Positions 1 through 8,390 of a stretch of DNA of 64,000 nt are shown here, one piece after another. A model generated the notes under the pieces. That model was not told where the DNA came from and searched no databases. It saw only the letters and a program-made list of their open reading frames with translations. Each line of letters starts with the position of its first letter. Position 1 is the stretch's first letter. Source of the DNA: DAITQM01 sp039794245 (lineage in GTDB: Bacteria > Pseudomonadota > Gammaproteobacteria > Xanthomonadales > Wenzhouxiangellaceae); the NCBI GenBank assembly GCA_039794245.1, contig JBDIVS010000017.1, positions 7,804-71,803 of the forward strand. Direction: 5' to 3'. The position numbers and the translations under genes are program-made.

Positions 1-1023
1 CGTCGGGCCGTTCATGAACACGCCGCCGGTCGGGAAATGCCGCTTGCCGGTCTCGACGCCGGGCAGTGAGGCCGGGATCAGGGCGCAGGTGATGCCGAGG
101 TCTTCTTCGTCGCCGATAAGGTGATCGGGATCGAAGGCCTTGAAGGCCAGGCCGAGCACCGTTGCCACCGGCGCCAGCGTGATGTAGCGCTTGTTCCAGT
201 TGAGCCTGAGACCGAGCACCTCCTTGCCCTCGAACCGGCCTTTGCAGACCACGCCCGAATCGACCATCGACGCGGCATCGGAACCGGCGGCCGGCGAGGT
301 CAGCGCGAAGCACGGGATATCTTCGCCGCTTGCCAGGCGCGGCAGATAATGTTTTTTCTGTTCCTCGGTGCCATAGTGCAGCAAAAGCTCGCCGGGGCCG
401 AGCGAATTGGGCACCATCACGGTCACCGCGGCGGTCAGATTGCGGCTGGCGAGTTTCATCACCACGGCCGAGTTGCCCTGCGCCGAAAACTCGAGGCCGC
501 CGTAGCGTTTGGGGATGATCATGCTGAAAAAGCGGTGGCGGCGGATAAAGTCCCAGGCTTCCGGCGGTAGATCGCGCCGCTCTTCGGTGATCTCCCAGTC
601 GTCGAGCATCCGGCACAATTCCTCGACCGGGCCGTCGAGAAACGCCTGTTCCGCGTCGCTCAAGGACGGCTTGGGCGTGGTCAGGAGTTTTTGCCAATCC
701 GGCCGGCCGGTGAACAATTCTGCGTCCCACCAGGTAGTGCCGGCCTCCAGCGCCTCGCGTTCAGTTTTAGACAAACGCGGCAGTACGGCGCGAAACCAGC
801 CGCGCAGCGGCCGCGAGATCAGCCAGCGGCGCAGCGGCGTGGCGAGCAGCGCGGTGAATGCGGCGGCAAAAATCAGCAGGCCACCGAACCAACCGGCAAC
901 GTCCAACCCCCAGCCGAGCGCGGCGAGCAGCGCAAAGGCGGCGGACCACAACCACAGTGGGTATTGTCGATAGGCCAGCGCGGTCATAGCGGCCAGGGTC
1001 AGGATGGCGAGTGACAATGTCAT
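1..1023 (-). CDS. fadE: Acyl-CoA dehydrogenase FadE (N-terminal part, cut by window edge)
   Basis: The minus strand is open from the ATG at 1021-1023 to the window edge (341 codons, no stop). Residues 1-60 hold two hydrophobic stretches, as in the membrane-associated FadE type. An acyl-CoA dehydrogenase N-terminal domain follows, with LTSPAAGSDAASM and the downstream NWNKRYITLAPVA. The E. coli protein is about 814 aa, so less than half is seen here. The enzyme catalyses the first oxidation step of fatty acid beta-oxidation at the inner membrane. Its ATG overlaps the stop of the upstream regulator (ATGA, 1020-1023), so the two are probably cotranscribed and translationally coupled. Identification rests on reading the translated motifs; no search was run. 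Confidence 0.9.
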   Translation of the reverse strand, partial: MTLSLAILTLAAMTALAYRQYPLWLWSAAFALLAALGWGLDVAGWFGGLLIFAAAFTALLATPLRRWLISRPLRGWFRAVLPRLSKTEREALEAGTTWWDAELFTGRPDWQKLLTTPKPSLSDAEQAFLDGPVEELCRMLDDWEITEERRDLPPEAWDFIRRHRFFSMIIPKRYGGLEFSAQGNSAVVMKLASRNLTAAVTVMVPNSLGPGELLLHYGTEEQKKHYLPRLASGEDIPCFALTSPAAGSDAASMVDSGVVCKGRFEGKEVLGLRLNWNKRYITLAPVATVLGLAFKAFDPDHLIGDEEDLGITCALIPASLPGVETGKRHFPTGGVFMNGPT

Positions 1024-1700
1024 GACGATGCCCTCAGTGAAGTGGGAATGGTGGCGGCGGCGTTGCGGCCCCTGGCCGGCACGGCGCGGCGTTCGGCGGC
1101 ACGCAGGCCGGCGGCAGCAAAATCGACCAGGTGCCGGGTCAAGAGCTCGGTTTCCAGTTGAATCTGGCTCAGATGGCGGAAATGACCGCCGAAATCGGCC
1201 ATCGCATACGTCAAAGAGCCAATCACGAAATCGAGATGCCAGCGCAGGCGGGACCGATCGAGGCCGGGCAGGGTGGTGGCCAGGGCGCCGGCGAAGCGCT
1301 TCATCAGGCCGCTGTAATGATCGCGCAAAAAGCGGTGCAGGCCGCGGTCGTTTTCGGCGTAGGCGCGGGCGATCAGCCGGATAAACCGCATGCCGCCCAG
1401 ACGCTCGTCGCGGCTGAGATCCAGGGCGGGCGCGATCAACGCTTCGAGTAACGCTTCAAGGTCCGGCGTACCGGCCGCCTCGAGCGCCGCCAGCCGCCGC
1501 TGCCGCTCGCCGTTCAACAGATCGAGCCGCCGTTTCAGCACCTCCCGGATCAACTCGAGCCGGGAGCCGAAATGGTAATTCACCGCCGCCAGATTGACCC
1601 CGGCCCGCTCCGTGATCTGGCGCACCGAGGTCGGGCTGAAACCCTGGTCGGCGAACAGAATCTCGGCCGTATCGAGGATTTTCAGCCGCGTCGGATTCAT
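1020..1700 (-). CDS. psrA: PsrA-like TetR family transcriptional regulator
   Basis: A 226-aa protein starting MNPTRLKILDTAEILFA. The helix-turn-helix (residues about 8-55) ends in AGVNLAAVNYHFGS, which closely resembles Pseudomonas PsrA, the fatty-acid-responsive repressor/activator of beta-oxidation genes. The C-terminal part is a TetR ligand domain. The start at 1700 is preferred over 1724 or 1886 because it leaves the palindromic operator (1714-1731) upstream of the coding region and gives an N-terminus of PsrA-like length. The stop overlaps the fadE start. Likely role: acyl-CoA or fatty-acid-responsive control of itself and fadE. The PsrA assignment is inference from motif, operator and neighbour together. 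Confidence 0.8.
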   Translation of the reverse strand: MNPTRLKILDTAEILFADQGFSPTSVRQITERAGVNLAAVNYHFGSRLELIREVLKRRLDLLNGERQRRLAALEAAGTPDLEALLEALIAPALDLSRDERLGGMRFIRLIARAYAENDRGLHRFLRDHYSGLMKRFAGALATTLPGLDRSRLRWHLDFVIGSLTYAMADFGGHFRHLSQIQLETELLTRHLVDFAAAGLRAAERRAVPARGRNAAATIPTSLRASS

Positions 1701-1713
1701 GGCTGCGACCGGT

Positions 1714-1744
1714 TTCAAACGCATGTTTGAATCATACGTTTGAA
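1714..1744 (-). promoter_or_regulatory. PsrA-type operator in front of psrA-fadE
   Basis: A perfect inverted repeat TTCAAAC-GCAT-GTTTGAA spans 1714-1731, and a third half-site GTTTGAA lies at 1738-1744, 13 bp further on. The known PsrA consensus is (G/C)AAAC-N2-4-GTTTG(C/G); the core CAAAC-N4-GTTTG fits it exactly. It sits 14-44 bp upstream of the chosen psrA start, where autorepression would act. Confidence 0.7.
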
Positions 1745-1882
1745 TCGAAGCCAAGTCAAGCCCGGCGGAGAGACGGGCAAAACCGCTGGCGATCGCCGAT
1801 CCGCCAGCCGCAAGCTTGCCGGAGAACCCAAGCCGCCCCGCTTCCAGTATGATGGGAAAGCCTACCCCGGCAGGTAGAGACT

Positions 1883-1894
1883 TCACCTAGGTGA
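1883..1894. promoter_or_regulatory. Palindrome next to the cas6 start (possible operator)
   Basis: TCACCTAGGTGA is a perfect 12-bp palindrome ending 4 bp before the cas6 GTG; its AGGTG also has to serve as the ribosome binding site. A second, weaker inverted repeat (CTACC-N6-GGTAG) lies at 1861-1876. The position suggests control of the cas operon, but no regulator can be assigned. Confidence 0.35.
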
Positions 1895-1897
1895 TCT

Positions 1898-2890
1898 GTG
1901 AACAGACCGCAAGTCGCACTGCCCATCGGCCGCTACCGCGCGCGCTTTCGCGCCGAGAGCCCCGTGCGCCTGCCGCCGTACCCCGGCTCTGCCTGGCGCG
2001 GTGCTTTCGGGCACGCGCTGAAGCGTGCGCTGTGCGTCACTCATTTGCCGGTGTGCTCCGATTGCGCCCTGTGGCGTTCGTGCGGCTATGCCTATGTGTT
2101 CGAGACGCCGCCGCCGGCGCAGACCGAAAAGATGCGCAAATACACGGCCGCCCCGCATCCCTTCGTGCTTGATCTCGAGCCGCGCGGCGGTACGTTCGCA
2201 GCCGGATCGGAGTCTCATCTGGGCATCACCCTGATCGGTCATGGCAATCGGCACCTGGGCCCGATCATTCATGCCCTGGAGCAAGCAGCGGCCAACGGGA
2301 TCGGCCAGGGTCGCGGCCGCTTGTCGCTGATCGTGGTTGAACAACATAGCACCGACTGGCAGGTGATCTACCGGCCCGGTGGAGTCTGCGAAGCGCAGCC
2401 GGCCGGCTCACCTGAGATACCACCGCCTTTCGAGTACGTGCGTCTGATCCTTGAAAGTCCGCTGCGCCTGAAGCGCGAAGGCGGGGTCGTCGGTGTCCAG
2501 GATTTCTCGTTCAGCGCGCTGTTTTCCAACTTGCTCAGGCGTGTTTCGCTGCTCACCTACTTCCATACCGACACACCACTGGAGACCGATTTTGCCGACC
2601 TGGCGCGGGCCGCCCATGATGTTAGACCATTGCGGGCAGATCTGCGCTGGTTCGACTGGGGGCGGTACTCCGCACGCCAGCAACGTAAGATGAAGCTTGG
2701 CGGCCTGCTTGGCGAGATCGTATTCGACGGCGCGGCACTCGAACCCTTCTGGCCGTACCTGTGGCTCGGCCAGTACGTGCACGCCGGTGCGGTCACCAGC
2801 ATGGGGCTGGGTCGCTATCGCATCGAGCCGGCGGCAAGCTTGCCGGAGCAGACAGAACCCGGGGCGCCCGTCGAGACTATACGCCCATGA
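1898..2890 (+). CDS. cas6: Cas6 pre-crRNA endoribonuclease (PF10040-type RAMP)
   Basis: A 330-aa protein with a GTG start at 1898. Residues about 48-72 carry a cysteine cluster (C-x7-C-x2-C-x5-C, then GYAYVFET) typical of the DUF2276/PF10040 branch of Cas6. The C-terminus has a glycine-rich RAMP loop, HAGAVTSMGLGRYRIE. Cas6 cuts the repeat transcript; the repeat here would leave the usual 8-nt 5' tag ATTAAGAC. It is the first gene of the plus-strand cas operon and overlaps the next gene by 4 bp (ATGA at 2887-2890). No other Cas6 is seen in the window, so this one presumably serves the array at 21265-24610. Confidence 0.85.
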   Translation: MNRPQVALPIGRYRARFRAESPVRLPPYPGSAWRGAFGHALKRALCVTHLPVCSDCALWRSCGYAYVFETPPPAQTEKMRKYTAAPHPFVLDLEPRGGTFAAGSESHLGITLIGHGNRHLGPIIHALEQAAANGIGQGRGRLSLIVVEQHSTDWQVIYRPGGVCEAQPAGSPEIPPPFEYVRLILESPLRLKREGGVVGVQDFSFSALFSNLLRRVSLLTYFHTDTPLETDFADLARAAHDVRPLRADLRWFDWGRYSARQQRKMKLGGLLGEIVFDGAALEPFWPYLWLGQYVHAGAVTSMGLGRYRIEPAASLPEQTEPGAPVETIRP

Positions 2891-4026
2891 AGCCAGATCA
2901 ATATCCCCGCCGCATCCTGCTTGCCGTCACCGGATTGAGCCCGCAGGTCGTGACCGAAACGCTCTACGCGCTCACGCAGAAACAGACCCCGCCATTCGTG
3001 CCGACGGAGATCCACGTCATCACAACCCGCCAAGGGGCTGAGCATGCACGTCTGAATCTGCTGTCCGACGAGCCGGGCTGGTTTCATCGTCTGCGCCAGG
3101 AATACGCTCTGCCCGCGATACCCTTCGACGATGCCATGCTGCATATCGTCACGGACACCGCCGGGGCGCCGCTCGACGACATCCGCACACCGGCGGACAA
3201 CGAACGGGTGGCGGATCACATCGCGCAGGTTGTGCGTGACCTGACCGCCGATCCCGACACGGCCTTGCATGTCTCGCTGGCCGGCGGACGCAAGACCATG
3301 GGATATTATCTCGGCTACGCGCTGTCCCTCTACGGCCGCCCCCAGGACCGCCTGTCGCATGTGCTGGTATCCGCGCCCTTCGAATCGCATCCCGGGTTCT
3401 ATTATCCGAGCCGCGAGCAGCGCGTGATCCAGACCCGCGAAGCGAAGCCACGTCCGCTCGATTGCCGCGACGCCGTGGTGGAACTGGCGGAAATCCCGTT
3501 TGTCCGCCTGCGCCACGAACTGGACGAGCGGCTGCGCGAGGGCACCGTAACCTTCAGCGCCAGCGTGGCCGCCGCACAGCGCGCGCTCGGGCCGGCGGAG
3601 CTGGTGTTGGATCTCGATCGGCGGCGTATCCGTGCTACCGGCCAGGTGCTCGCGCTGCCGCCGGCGGAACTCGCTCTGCTGGCCGTGTTCGCGCGCCGCG
3701 CCCGGCGCGGTGAAGCGCCGCTGCCCGCGCCGGTGAAGGAGGTTCCTGATAGGGAATGGGCGCAGCGCTATCTGGAGGAATTGCGCCCCATCGCCGGCGA
3801 AATGGCCGATCTTGACAAAACCGAGCGGGCATTGCGGCAGGGTATGGACGGCGAATATTTCTCCTCGCATTTAAGCAAGCTGCGCAGGTTGCTCAAACAG
3901 AGTCTTGGTCCTGCGGCACTGCCGTATCTCATTGACGACAGCGGCACCCGCCCGCGCCGTTATCGCCTGGCACTCGCGCCCGAGGCGATCCGCTTCGAAT
4001 CGATCGCGATGAAGGACAACGAGTGA
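2887..4026 (+). CDS. NE0113-family CARF protein (Csm6/ring-nuclease annotation group) with OmpR-like winged helix
   Basis: A 379-aa protein. The N-terminus RRILLAVTGLSPQVVTETLYAL and the motif SLAGGRKTMG (residues 130-139) are typical of the CARF-containing CRISPR family TIGR02584/PF09623, which databases often label CRISPR-associated ring nuclease Csm6. A HEPN R-x4-6-H motif of true Csm6 RNases is not seen. Instead residues about 239-372 read like an OmpR/AfsR winged helix (LDLDRRRIRATGQVLALPPA then a recognition-helix-like HLSKLRRLLKQSLG and RYRLAL). The protein may therefore be a cyclic-oligoadenylate-sensing DNA-binding regulator or ring nuclease. Start at 2887 overlaps the cas6 stop. The family call is firm; the winged-helix reading is inference. 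Confidence 0.75.
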   Translation: MKPDQYPRRILLAVTGLSPQVVTETLYALTQKQTPPFVPTEIHVITTRQGAEHARLNLLSDEPGWFHRLRQEYALPAIPFDDAMLHIVTDTAGAPLDDIRTPADNERVADHIAQVVRDLTADPDTALHVSLAGGRKTMGYYLGYALSLYGRPQDRLSHVLVSAPFESHPGFYYPSREQRVIQTREAKPRPLDCRDAVVELAEIPFVRLRHELDERLREGTVTFSASVAAAQRALGPAELVLDLDRRRIRATGQVLALPPAELALLAVFARRARRGEAPLPAPVKEVPDREWAQRYLEELRPIAGEMADLDKTERALRQGMDGEYFSSHLSKLRRLLKQSLGPAALPYLIDDSGTRPRRYRLALAPEAIRFESIAMKDNE

Positions 4027-4244
4027 TGCGAACCTACCGGCTGCTTTCAACAGACGATTTACGCCGCCGGCGCGGTGCGGCCTCGGCCAGCCGCTCGACC
4101 ATGCGTGATTGCCAGGCTGGTCCGCTGGCCTTCCAGCGCAAACCGGGGGCGGAGTGCGGGCGGGTAGCGGGTGGCGGCAAGCTTGCGGGAACGGTCATGC
4201 CCATAGAAGGCGACGAGAATTGCTGTCGGGAGAAAGTACGATGA
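4026..4244 (+). other. Possible small coupled ORF (72 aa), unknown
   Basis: The 214-bp gap between the CARF gene and cmr1 is spanned by one open frame. Its ATG (4026) overlaps the upstream stop as TGATG, and its TGA (4242-4244) overlaps the cmr1 ATG as ATGA. This double stop-start coupling is the pattern of a translated operon gene. However, the protein is Arg/Gly/Ser-rich, shows no domain I recognise, and its sequence contains the recurrent 10-bp palindrome GCAAGCTTGC at about 4176. It may equally be spacer DNA. Confidence 0.25.
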
Positions 4245-5257
4245 AGAAACTCGAATATCAGGTGAAATTCCTCACCCCTGCCTTTCTCGGCAACGCCGAG
4301 CAGAGCGCGCAGTGGCGCACGCCGCCGTTCAAGGCGCTGCTGCGGCAGTGGTGGCGGGTGGCGTATGCGGCAGAGAAGAAATTTGCCGTGCGGGTCGATG
4401 AGATGCGGAGAGAGGAAGGGCTGCTGTTCGGTCACGCCTGGCTGGAGAACGACACTTTTGAACGGGATGGCAGGAAGGTCACGACAGCGGCACGCAAGAG
4501 CCGGGTGCGGATTCGGCTGGAATCGCCGGGTAACGGAAATGTGGATGCCTGGGGAAAAGGCACACAATCAGGGGTGGCCCCACTTCCGACGGGGTTGGCA
4601 ACCAGCTACGCCTGGTTCGGTCTAGTGAGGCGAGGTGATGGCCTGCCGGACCGCATGGCGATAAAGATCAATAAGGGTGAAGCTATACGTTCGCTTCACA
4701 TCGCCGTGCCAAAGGAGTTGGAACAGAAGTTTGTTGAAGTCATGCGATTGATCGGTGCGTTTGGTCTAGTCGGTAGTCGCAGTCGAGGAGGTTGGGGTGC
4801 CTTGTACATCGAGGGTATCGAGCAGCTCTCGATGAAAGAAATGGAGCGATATGCAAGACCCATCGACAGGTGTCTTGAAGATGACTGGGCGGCCTCGTTG
4901 GCCATGGATGATGGTGGGTTGTGTGTCTGGCAGAGCCAATCGGTGTTCAAGAGCTGGGATCAGGCCATGAAGGCTGTGGCTATCGAACGCAAACAGGTGC
5001 GAAGCGCGCTGAAGGTCGATGTGGATTTGCGCCCGGCGCTTGGTTTTGCGGCGCCCGGGCGAATGCCCAGTCCCTTACGTTGGAAAGTCATTCCCATCCA
5101 AGACGGAGACTTGGCGATTCGTGTATTCGCCATGCCACACAGACTACCCGATGATAGTGGTATGTCCGTTGGAAAAGAACAGTTGCAGCGCGCGTGGAAG
5201 ATTGTATGTGACACTCTTGACCGCTCACCATCTTTCTCGCCGAGGAATGGCAGGTAA
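4241..5257 (+). CDS. cmr1: Cmr1 (type III-B RAMP, Cas7-like 3'-end subunit)
   Basis: A 338-aa protein starting MKKLEYQVKFLTPAFLGNAE, followed by RTPPFKALLRQWWR, the signature of Cmr1 (substrate-fold then K-x-LR-x-WWR). Residues about 165-180 contain GAFGLVGSRSRGGWG, the glycine-rich RAMP loop. Cmr1 caps the 3' end of crRNA in the Cmr complex and contacts target RNA. The start at 4241 has a ribosome site (cgggagaaag) 8-9 bp upstream. Part of the gene (4600-5100) is visibly less GC-rich than its neighbours, suggesting a different history or weaker selection. The next gene begins 7 bp downstream. Confidence 0.85.
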   Translation: MKKLEYQVKFLTPAFLGNAEQSAQWRTPPFKALLRQWWRVAYAAEKKFAVRVDEMRREEGLLFGHAWLENDTFERDGRKVTTAARKSRVRIRLESPGNGNVDAWGKGTQSGVAPLPTGLATSYAWFGLVRRGDGLPDRMAIKINKGEAIRSLHIAVPKELEQKFVEVMRLIGAFGLVGSRSRGGWGALYIEGIEQLSMKEMERYARPIDRCLEDDWAASLAMDDGGLCVWQSQSVFKSWDQAMKAVAIERKQVRSALKVDVDLRPALGFAAPGRMPSPLRWKVIPIQDGDLAIRVFAMPHRLPDDSGMSVGKEQLQRAWKIVCDTLDRSPSFSPRNGR

Positions 5258-5264
5258 AATCATC

Positions 5265-8200
5265 ATGAATAACGAACAAATCTGGCAAACCAAACTTGCC
5301 GCGCGCATCCACGACCCGGCGGAAAAGGCGCTGGTGCTGCTGCGCGACCCGGCGGGGCACGAGAACGGCACCTCGAAGGCGCTCAAACGCCTGCTTGGCC
5401 TGGACCAGCCACCCGCCACCATCGACCCGGACAACGACGAGGTGCTGTCCACGGTGCTCTTCAAAAAGGGGTTGCCTCTGGATATCTATCGCCACGTCCA
5501 GCGCGCCGACTGGTGGGCCGCCGCCGCCGACCGCCCGCGGTGGCCGTTGCAGGAAATCACCGTCACCACCAAAAAGGGCGAACAGAAAGCACTCAAGGTC
5601 GCCGACTGGGCGCAGGTGCGTTGGACCAAGCACCCCGTCCTCATTCATCCACTGACCGGGGAGCACTTCGATTTGAAGAGTCTGTCCGATACAGAGATCG
5701 GCGAGACTAAGCAGCGCAGTTTCAACCACTTTTCCAGTCTGCTGGCCCGACTGAGCGTGAACGATGAGGCCACCTGCAATCCGCGCGAGGCCCTGCTGAC
5801 CTTCTGGCGCTTCGGGCCGGATCTGTCGGTCACGGGCGCCGATACCGACGACAACCACAAACTTGGCAAGCTGTGGGAAGTGCTGCCCGCCGATACACGC
5901 ATCCCCGATCATTCGATCTGGGATCACCTCGATCTCACTTCAGCCTTCGCCGGTGCGTTCGCCGCCGACCCCGAGGGCGAAGCGGCGCTGCTGGCGCTGT
6001 CCATCGGACCGGTGCAGTCCTTCATCGCCGCCGCGCGCAAGATGGATGATCTCTGGGCCGGTTCGCATCTGCTCTCGCGCCTGGCCTGGGAAGCCATGCG
6101 CCCGGTGTGCGAGGCGCTCGGGCCGGATGCCATATTGTTCCCGCGCCTGCGCGGTATCCCGCAGGTGGACATGTGGCTGCGGGATGAGATGGGTTTGCCC
6201 GATGCGTTGTTCGAAGACTGCGACTGGATGAATGGCGGCACGGACGCCAATCCGCTGTTCTCCGCTGCCTTGCCTAATCGTTTCGTCGCCGTGGTGCCGG
6301 CCGGTCAGGCGCGTGAACTGGCGGAAAAGGCCAAACAGGCCGTGCGCGACTGGCTGCTTGAACTGGGTGAAGACGTGGTCTCGCGCCTGCTGCAAACCGC
6401 CGGCTTCGATGTCGAGACAACCGGGGTGCCTTACGAACAGATGAAGGAGCAACTGGCCGACTTCCCCGAAGTACACTGGGCGGCGGTGCCGTTCTCGCTG
6501 ATCCACTGCCGGGACAAGGCGAACCAACGGGATCTGGACCCCGCCGGTCTGCTCGACGCGATGGCGCCCTTCTTCGGTACCGGAACCGGCGAGCCCTGCG
6601 GTTTTCTCGACACGCCCGCCTGGCGTGTACTGCAGAAAGACATCGATTGGGGCGACGGTACTACCTTCTTCGCCCCCAACCCCGGCGTGCTCTACCCGGC
6701 GGTCTATGACCTTGCCGAACGCGTGCTCGCGGCGGCGAAGGCGGTGCGGCACTTCGACCAGACCCGGCAGGAAGGCTGGCGCGATTCGATGACCGGCGAG
6801 GCCGAGTGGCTGACGACCGACCGGGCTCACCTGAACGTGCCCGCCGGTAAGCGCAGGCACCGCGAGCACAAGCGTGGGTTCAAGGAGGGCGAACACGTCG
6901 AAACGCTGTGGACCAGGATCGCCGAGGAAAAACCCGCCTGGGCGAAGCAAGGCGAACACCTGGGCGCCCTGTCCGCGATCAAGCGCCTGTGGCCGACAAT
7001 CTTCGCGGAGGAGGTGAGCAAGGCACTGGCTGAAGGCGAGCGCGGCGAGCAAAAGGATATCAGCCGCTTCGTCATCTCCACTCACACCATGGCGCTGGCG
7101 CACCAGATCGATCAGTGGCTGGAACACGGCGGGACGACCGTATCCGATCTTGATGACGAGGTCAGAAAATTGAAAGCCGAGTCTGTCGCCCTGCCGCACC
7201 GTCTCGTCCGTCGCCATCGCGGCAATCCGGCGCTCGCCGGCGCCAAGCGCATCCCCGGCCTGCTCGACGCCGCGCGCGATGCGGATGACGATGCGGCGCT
7301 GGAAGACGCGCAGCACCTCGTCAGGCAATCGCTCGGTACCGCGCTGGGCAAGGACGAGGTCAAGCTGGAAATCTACTATGCCCTGCTCATGATGGACGGC
7401 GACCACATGGGCCGGATTCTGGCCGGCGAGAATAAAACCGCGATTGCCTACCGCGACAGCTTTCACCCCCAGGTACGAAAGGGTTTCGACGGCCATGCCG
7501 CGCGTCAGCCGTCGATCCAAGAGTATGGCGAGCAGAAACGACCGGTCTCGCCCAACCGCCATCTGGCCATCTCCGGTGCGCTCAACGATTTCTCGCAAAC
7601 CGTCGTGCGTCACGTGGTCGAGGAAGAGCACCTGGGCCGGGTGATCTACGCCGGCGGCGATGACGTGCTGGCTATGCTGCCGGTGGCCGATCTGCTGTCC
7701 TGCATGCGGCGGCTGCGGCATGCCTATTCGGGTTCCGAGCCGGGGGACGAAAGGACTAACTGGGGCGATCTGCGCAAACGCGGCTCGCTGGCCTTGAAAG
7801 CGGGTTTTGCCTACCTCAACGGCCGTCTGATGCGCATGATGGGCCGCAACGCCACCGCCAGTTGCGGCGCCGTCATCGCCCACCACCAGGCGCCTTTGGG
7901 CGCGGTGCTGCGAGAATTGCGCGCGGCAGAGAAGCGCGCCAAGCGCGAGGGTGGGCGCGACGCCTTCTCCATTACCGTCATCAAGCGCTCCGGCGGCGCG
8001 TTGCGCCTCACCGAAAAATGGGGAGAGCCGGTAGCCTTGCTGGGTGATCTCATCGCCTTCCTGCGTGCCGAGTGTGTTTCGCGCCGCGCCGTGTATAACA
8101 CGCTGGAGTGGTTGCATGACTTGCCGGATCCGAAGGGATCGCCCGAAATGTTGGACTCCCTGCTTGCCTATCAGTTTGATCGTCAGATCGAAACCAAGAA

Positions 8201-8390
8201 GAAGCATGAAGTGCTTGAACGGCACGACGTACCCGGATTGGCTAGACGCCTTGCCGCAGTGACCGCCACCCAAACCAGCGACGGCCTGAAATGGTTGGAG
8301 AACTTCCTCACCGTGGCCGAGTTCCTGGCCCGAGAAACGCGCGGCAACGACCAGGGCGATGCCGCGAACCACAAGGAGAACGCCGCATGA
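5265..8390 (+). CDS. cas10: Cas10/Cmr2, large subunit with HD and cyclase palm
   Basis: A 1041-aa protein. Residues 15-22 read IHDPAEKA, the HD nuclease motif in the Cmr2 form. GPVQSFIAAARKMDDLWAGS follows at about 247-266, a Cmr2 hallmark. The first palm strand has MDGDHMG (about 709-715), and the second palm carries YAGGDDVL with GGDD at residues 797-800. With HD and GGDD both intact, the protein should have target-activated DNase and cyclic-oligoadenylate synthetase activity. The start at 5265 (MNNEQIW) is chosen because it follows the cmr1 stop; an in-frame ATG at 5247 is the alternative. The stop overlaps cmr3 (ATGA). Confidence 0.92.
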   Translation: MNNEQIWQTKLAARIHDPAEKALVLLRDPAGHENGTSKALKRLLGLDQPPATIDPDNDEVLSTVLFKKGLPLDIYRHVQRADWWAAAADRPRWPLQEITVTTKKGEQKALKVADWAQVRWTKHPVLIHPLTGEHFDLKSLSDTEIGETKQRSFNHFSSLLARLSVNDEATCNPREALLTFWRFGPDLSVTGADTDDNHKLGKLWEVLPADTRIPDHSIWDHLDLTSAFAGAFAADPEGEAALLALSIGPVQSFIAAARKMDDLWAGSHLLSRLAWEAMRPVCEALGPDAILFPRLRGIPQVDMWLRDEMGLPDALFEDCDWMNGGTDANPLFSAALPNRFVAVVPAGQARELAEKAKQAVRDWLLELGEDVVSRLLQTAGFDVETTGVPYEQMKEQLADFPEVHWAAVPFSLIHCRDKANQRDLDPAGLLDAMAPFFGTGTGEPCGFLDTPAWRVLQKDIDWGDGTTFFAPNPGVLYPAVYDLAERVLAAAKAVRHFDQTRQEGWRDSMTGEAEWLTTDRAHLNVPAGKRRHREHKRGFKEGEHVETLWTRIAEEKPAWAKQGEHLGALSAIKRLWPTIFAEEVSKALAEGERGEQKDISRFVISTHTMALAHQIDQWLEHGGTTVSDLDDEVRKLKAESVALPHRLVRRHRGNPALAGAKRIPGLLDAARDADDDAALEDAQHLVRQSLGTALGKDEVKLEIYYALLMMDGDHMGRILAGENKTAIAYRDSFHPQVRKGFDGHAARQPSIQEYGEQKRPVSPNRHLAISGALNDFSQTVVRHVVEEEHLGRVIYAGGDDVLAMLPVADLLSCMRRLRHAYSGSEPGDERTNWGDLRKRGSLALKAGFAYLNGRLMRMMGRNATASCGAVIAHHQAPLGAVLRELRAAEKRAKREGGRDAFSITVIKRSGGALRLTEKWGEPVALLGDLIAFLRAECVSRRAVYNTLEWLHDLPDPKGSPEMLDSLLAYQFDRQIETKKKHEVLERHDVPGLARRLAAVTATQTSDGLKWLENFLTVAEFLARETRGNDQGDAANHKENAA

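Noticed and set aside
3449..4026. HEPN RNase domain in the NE0113-family CARF protein
   Set aside because: No R-x4-6-H motif in the C-terminal half; the segment reads better as a winged helix.
4109..4240. N-terminal extension of Cmr1 from an upstream ATG at 4109
   Set aside because: The extra 44 residues are not Cmr1-like; the ATG at 4241 has a ribosome site and begins with the family motif.
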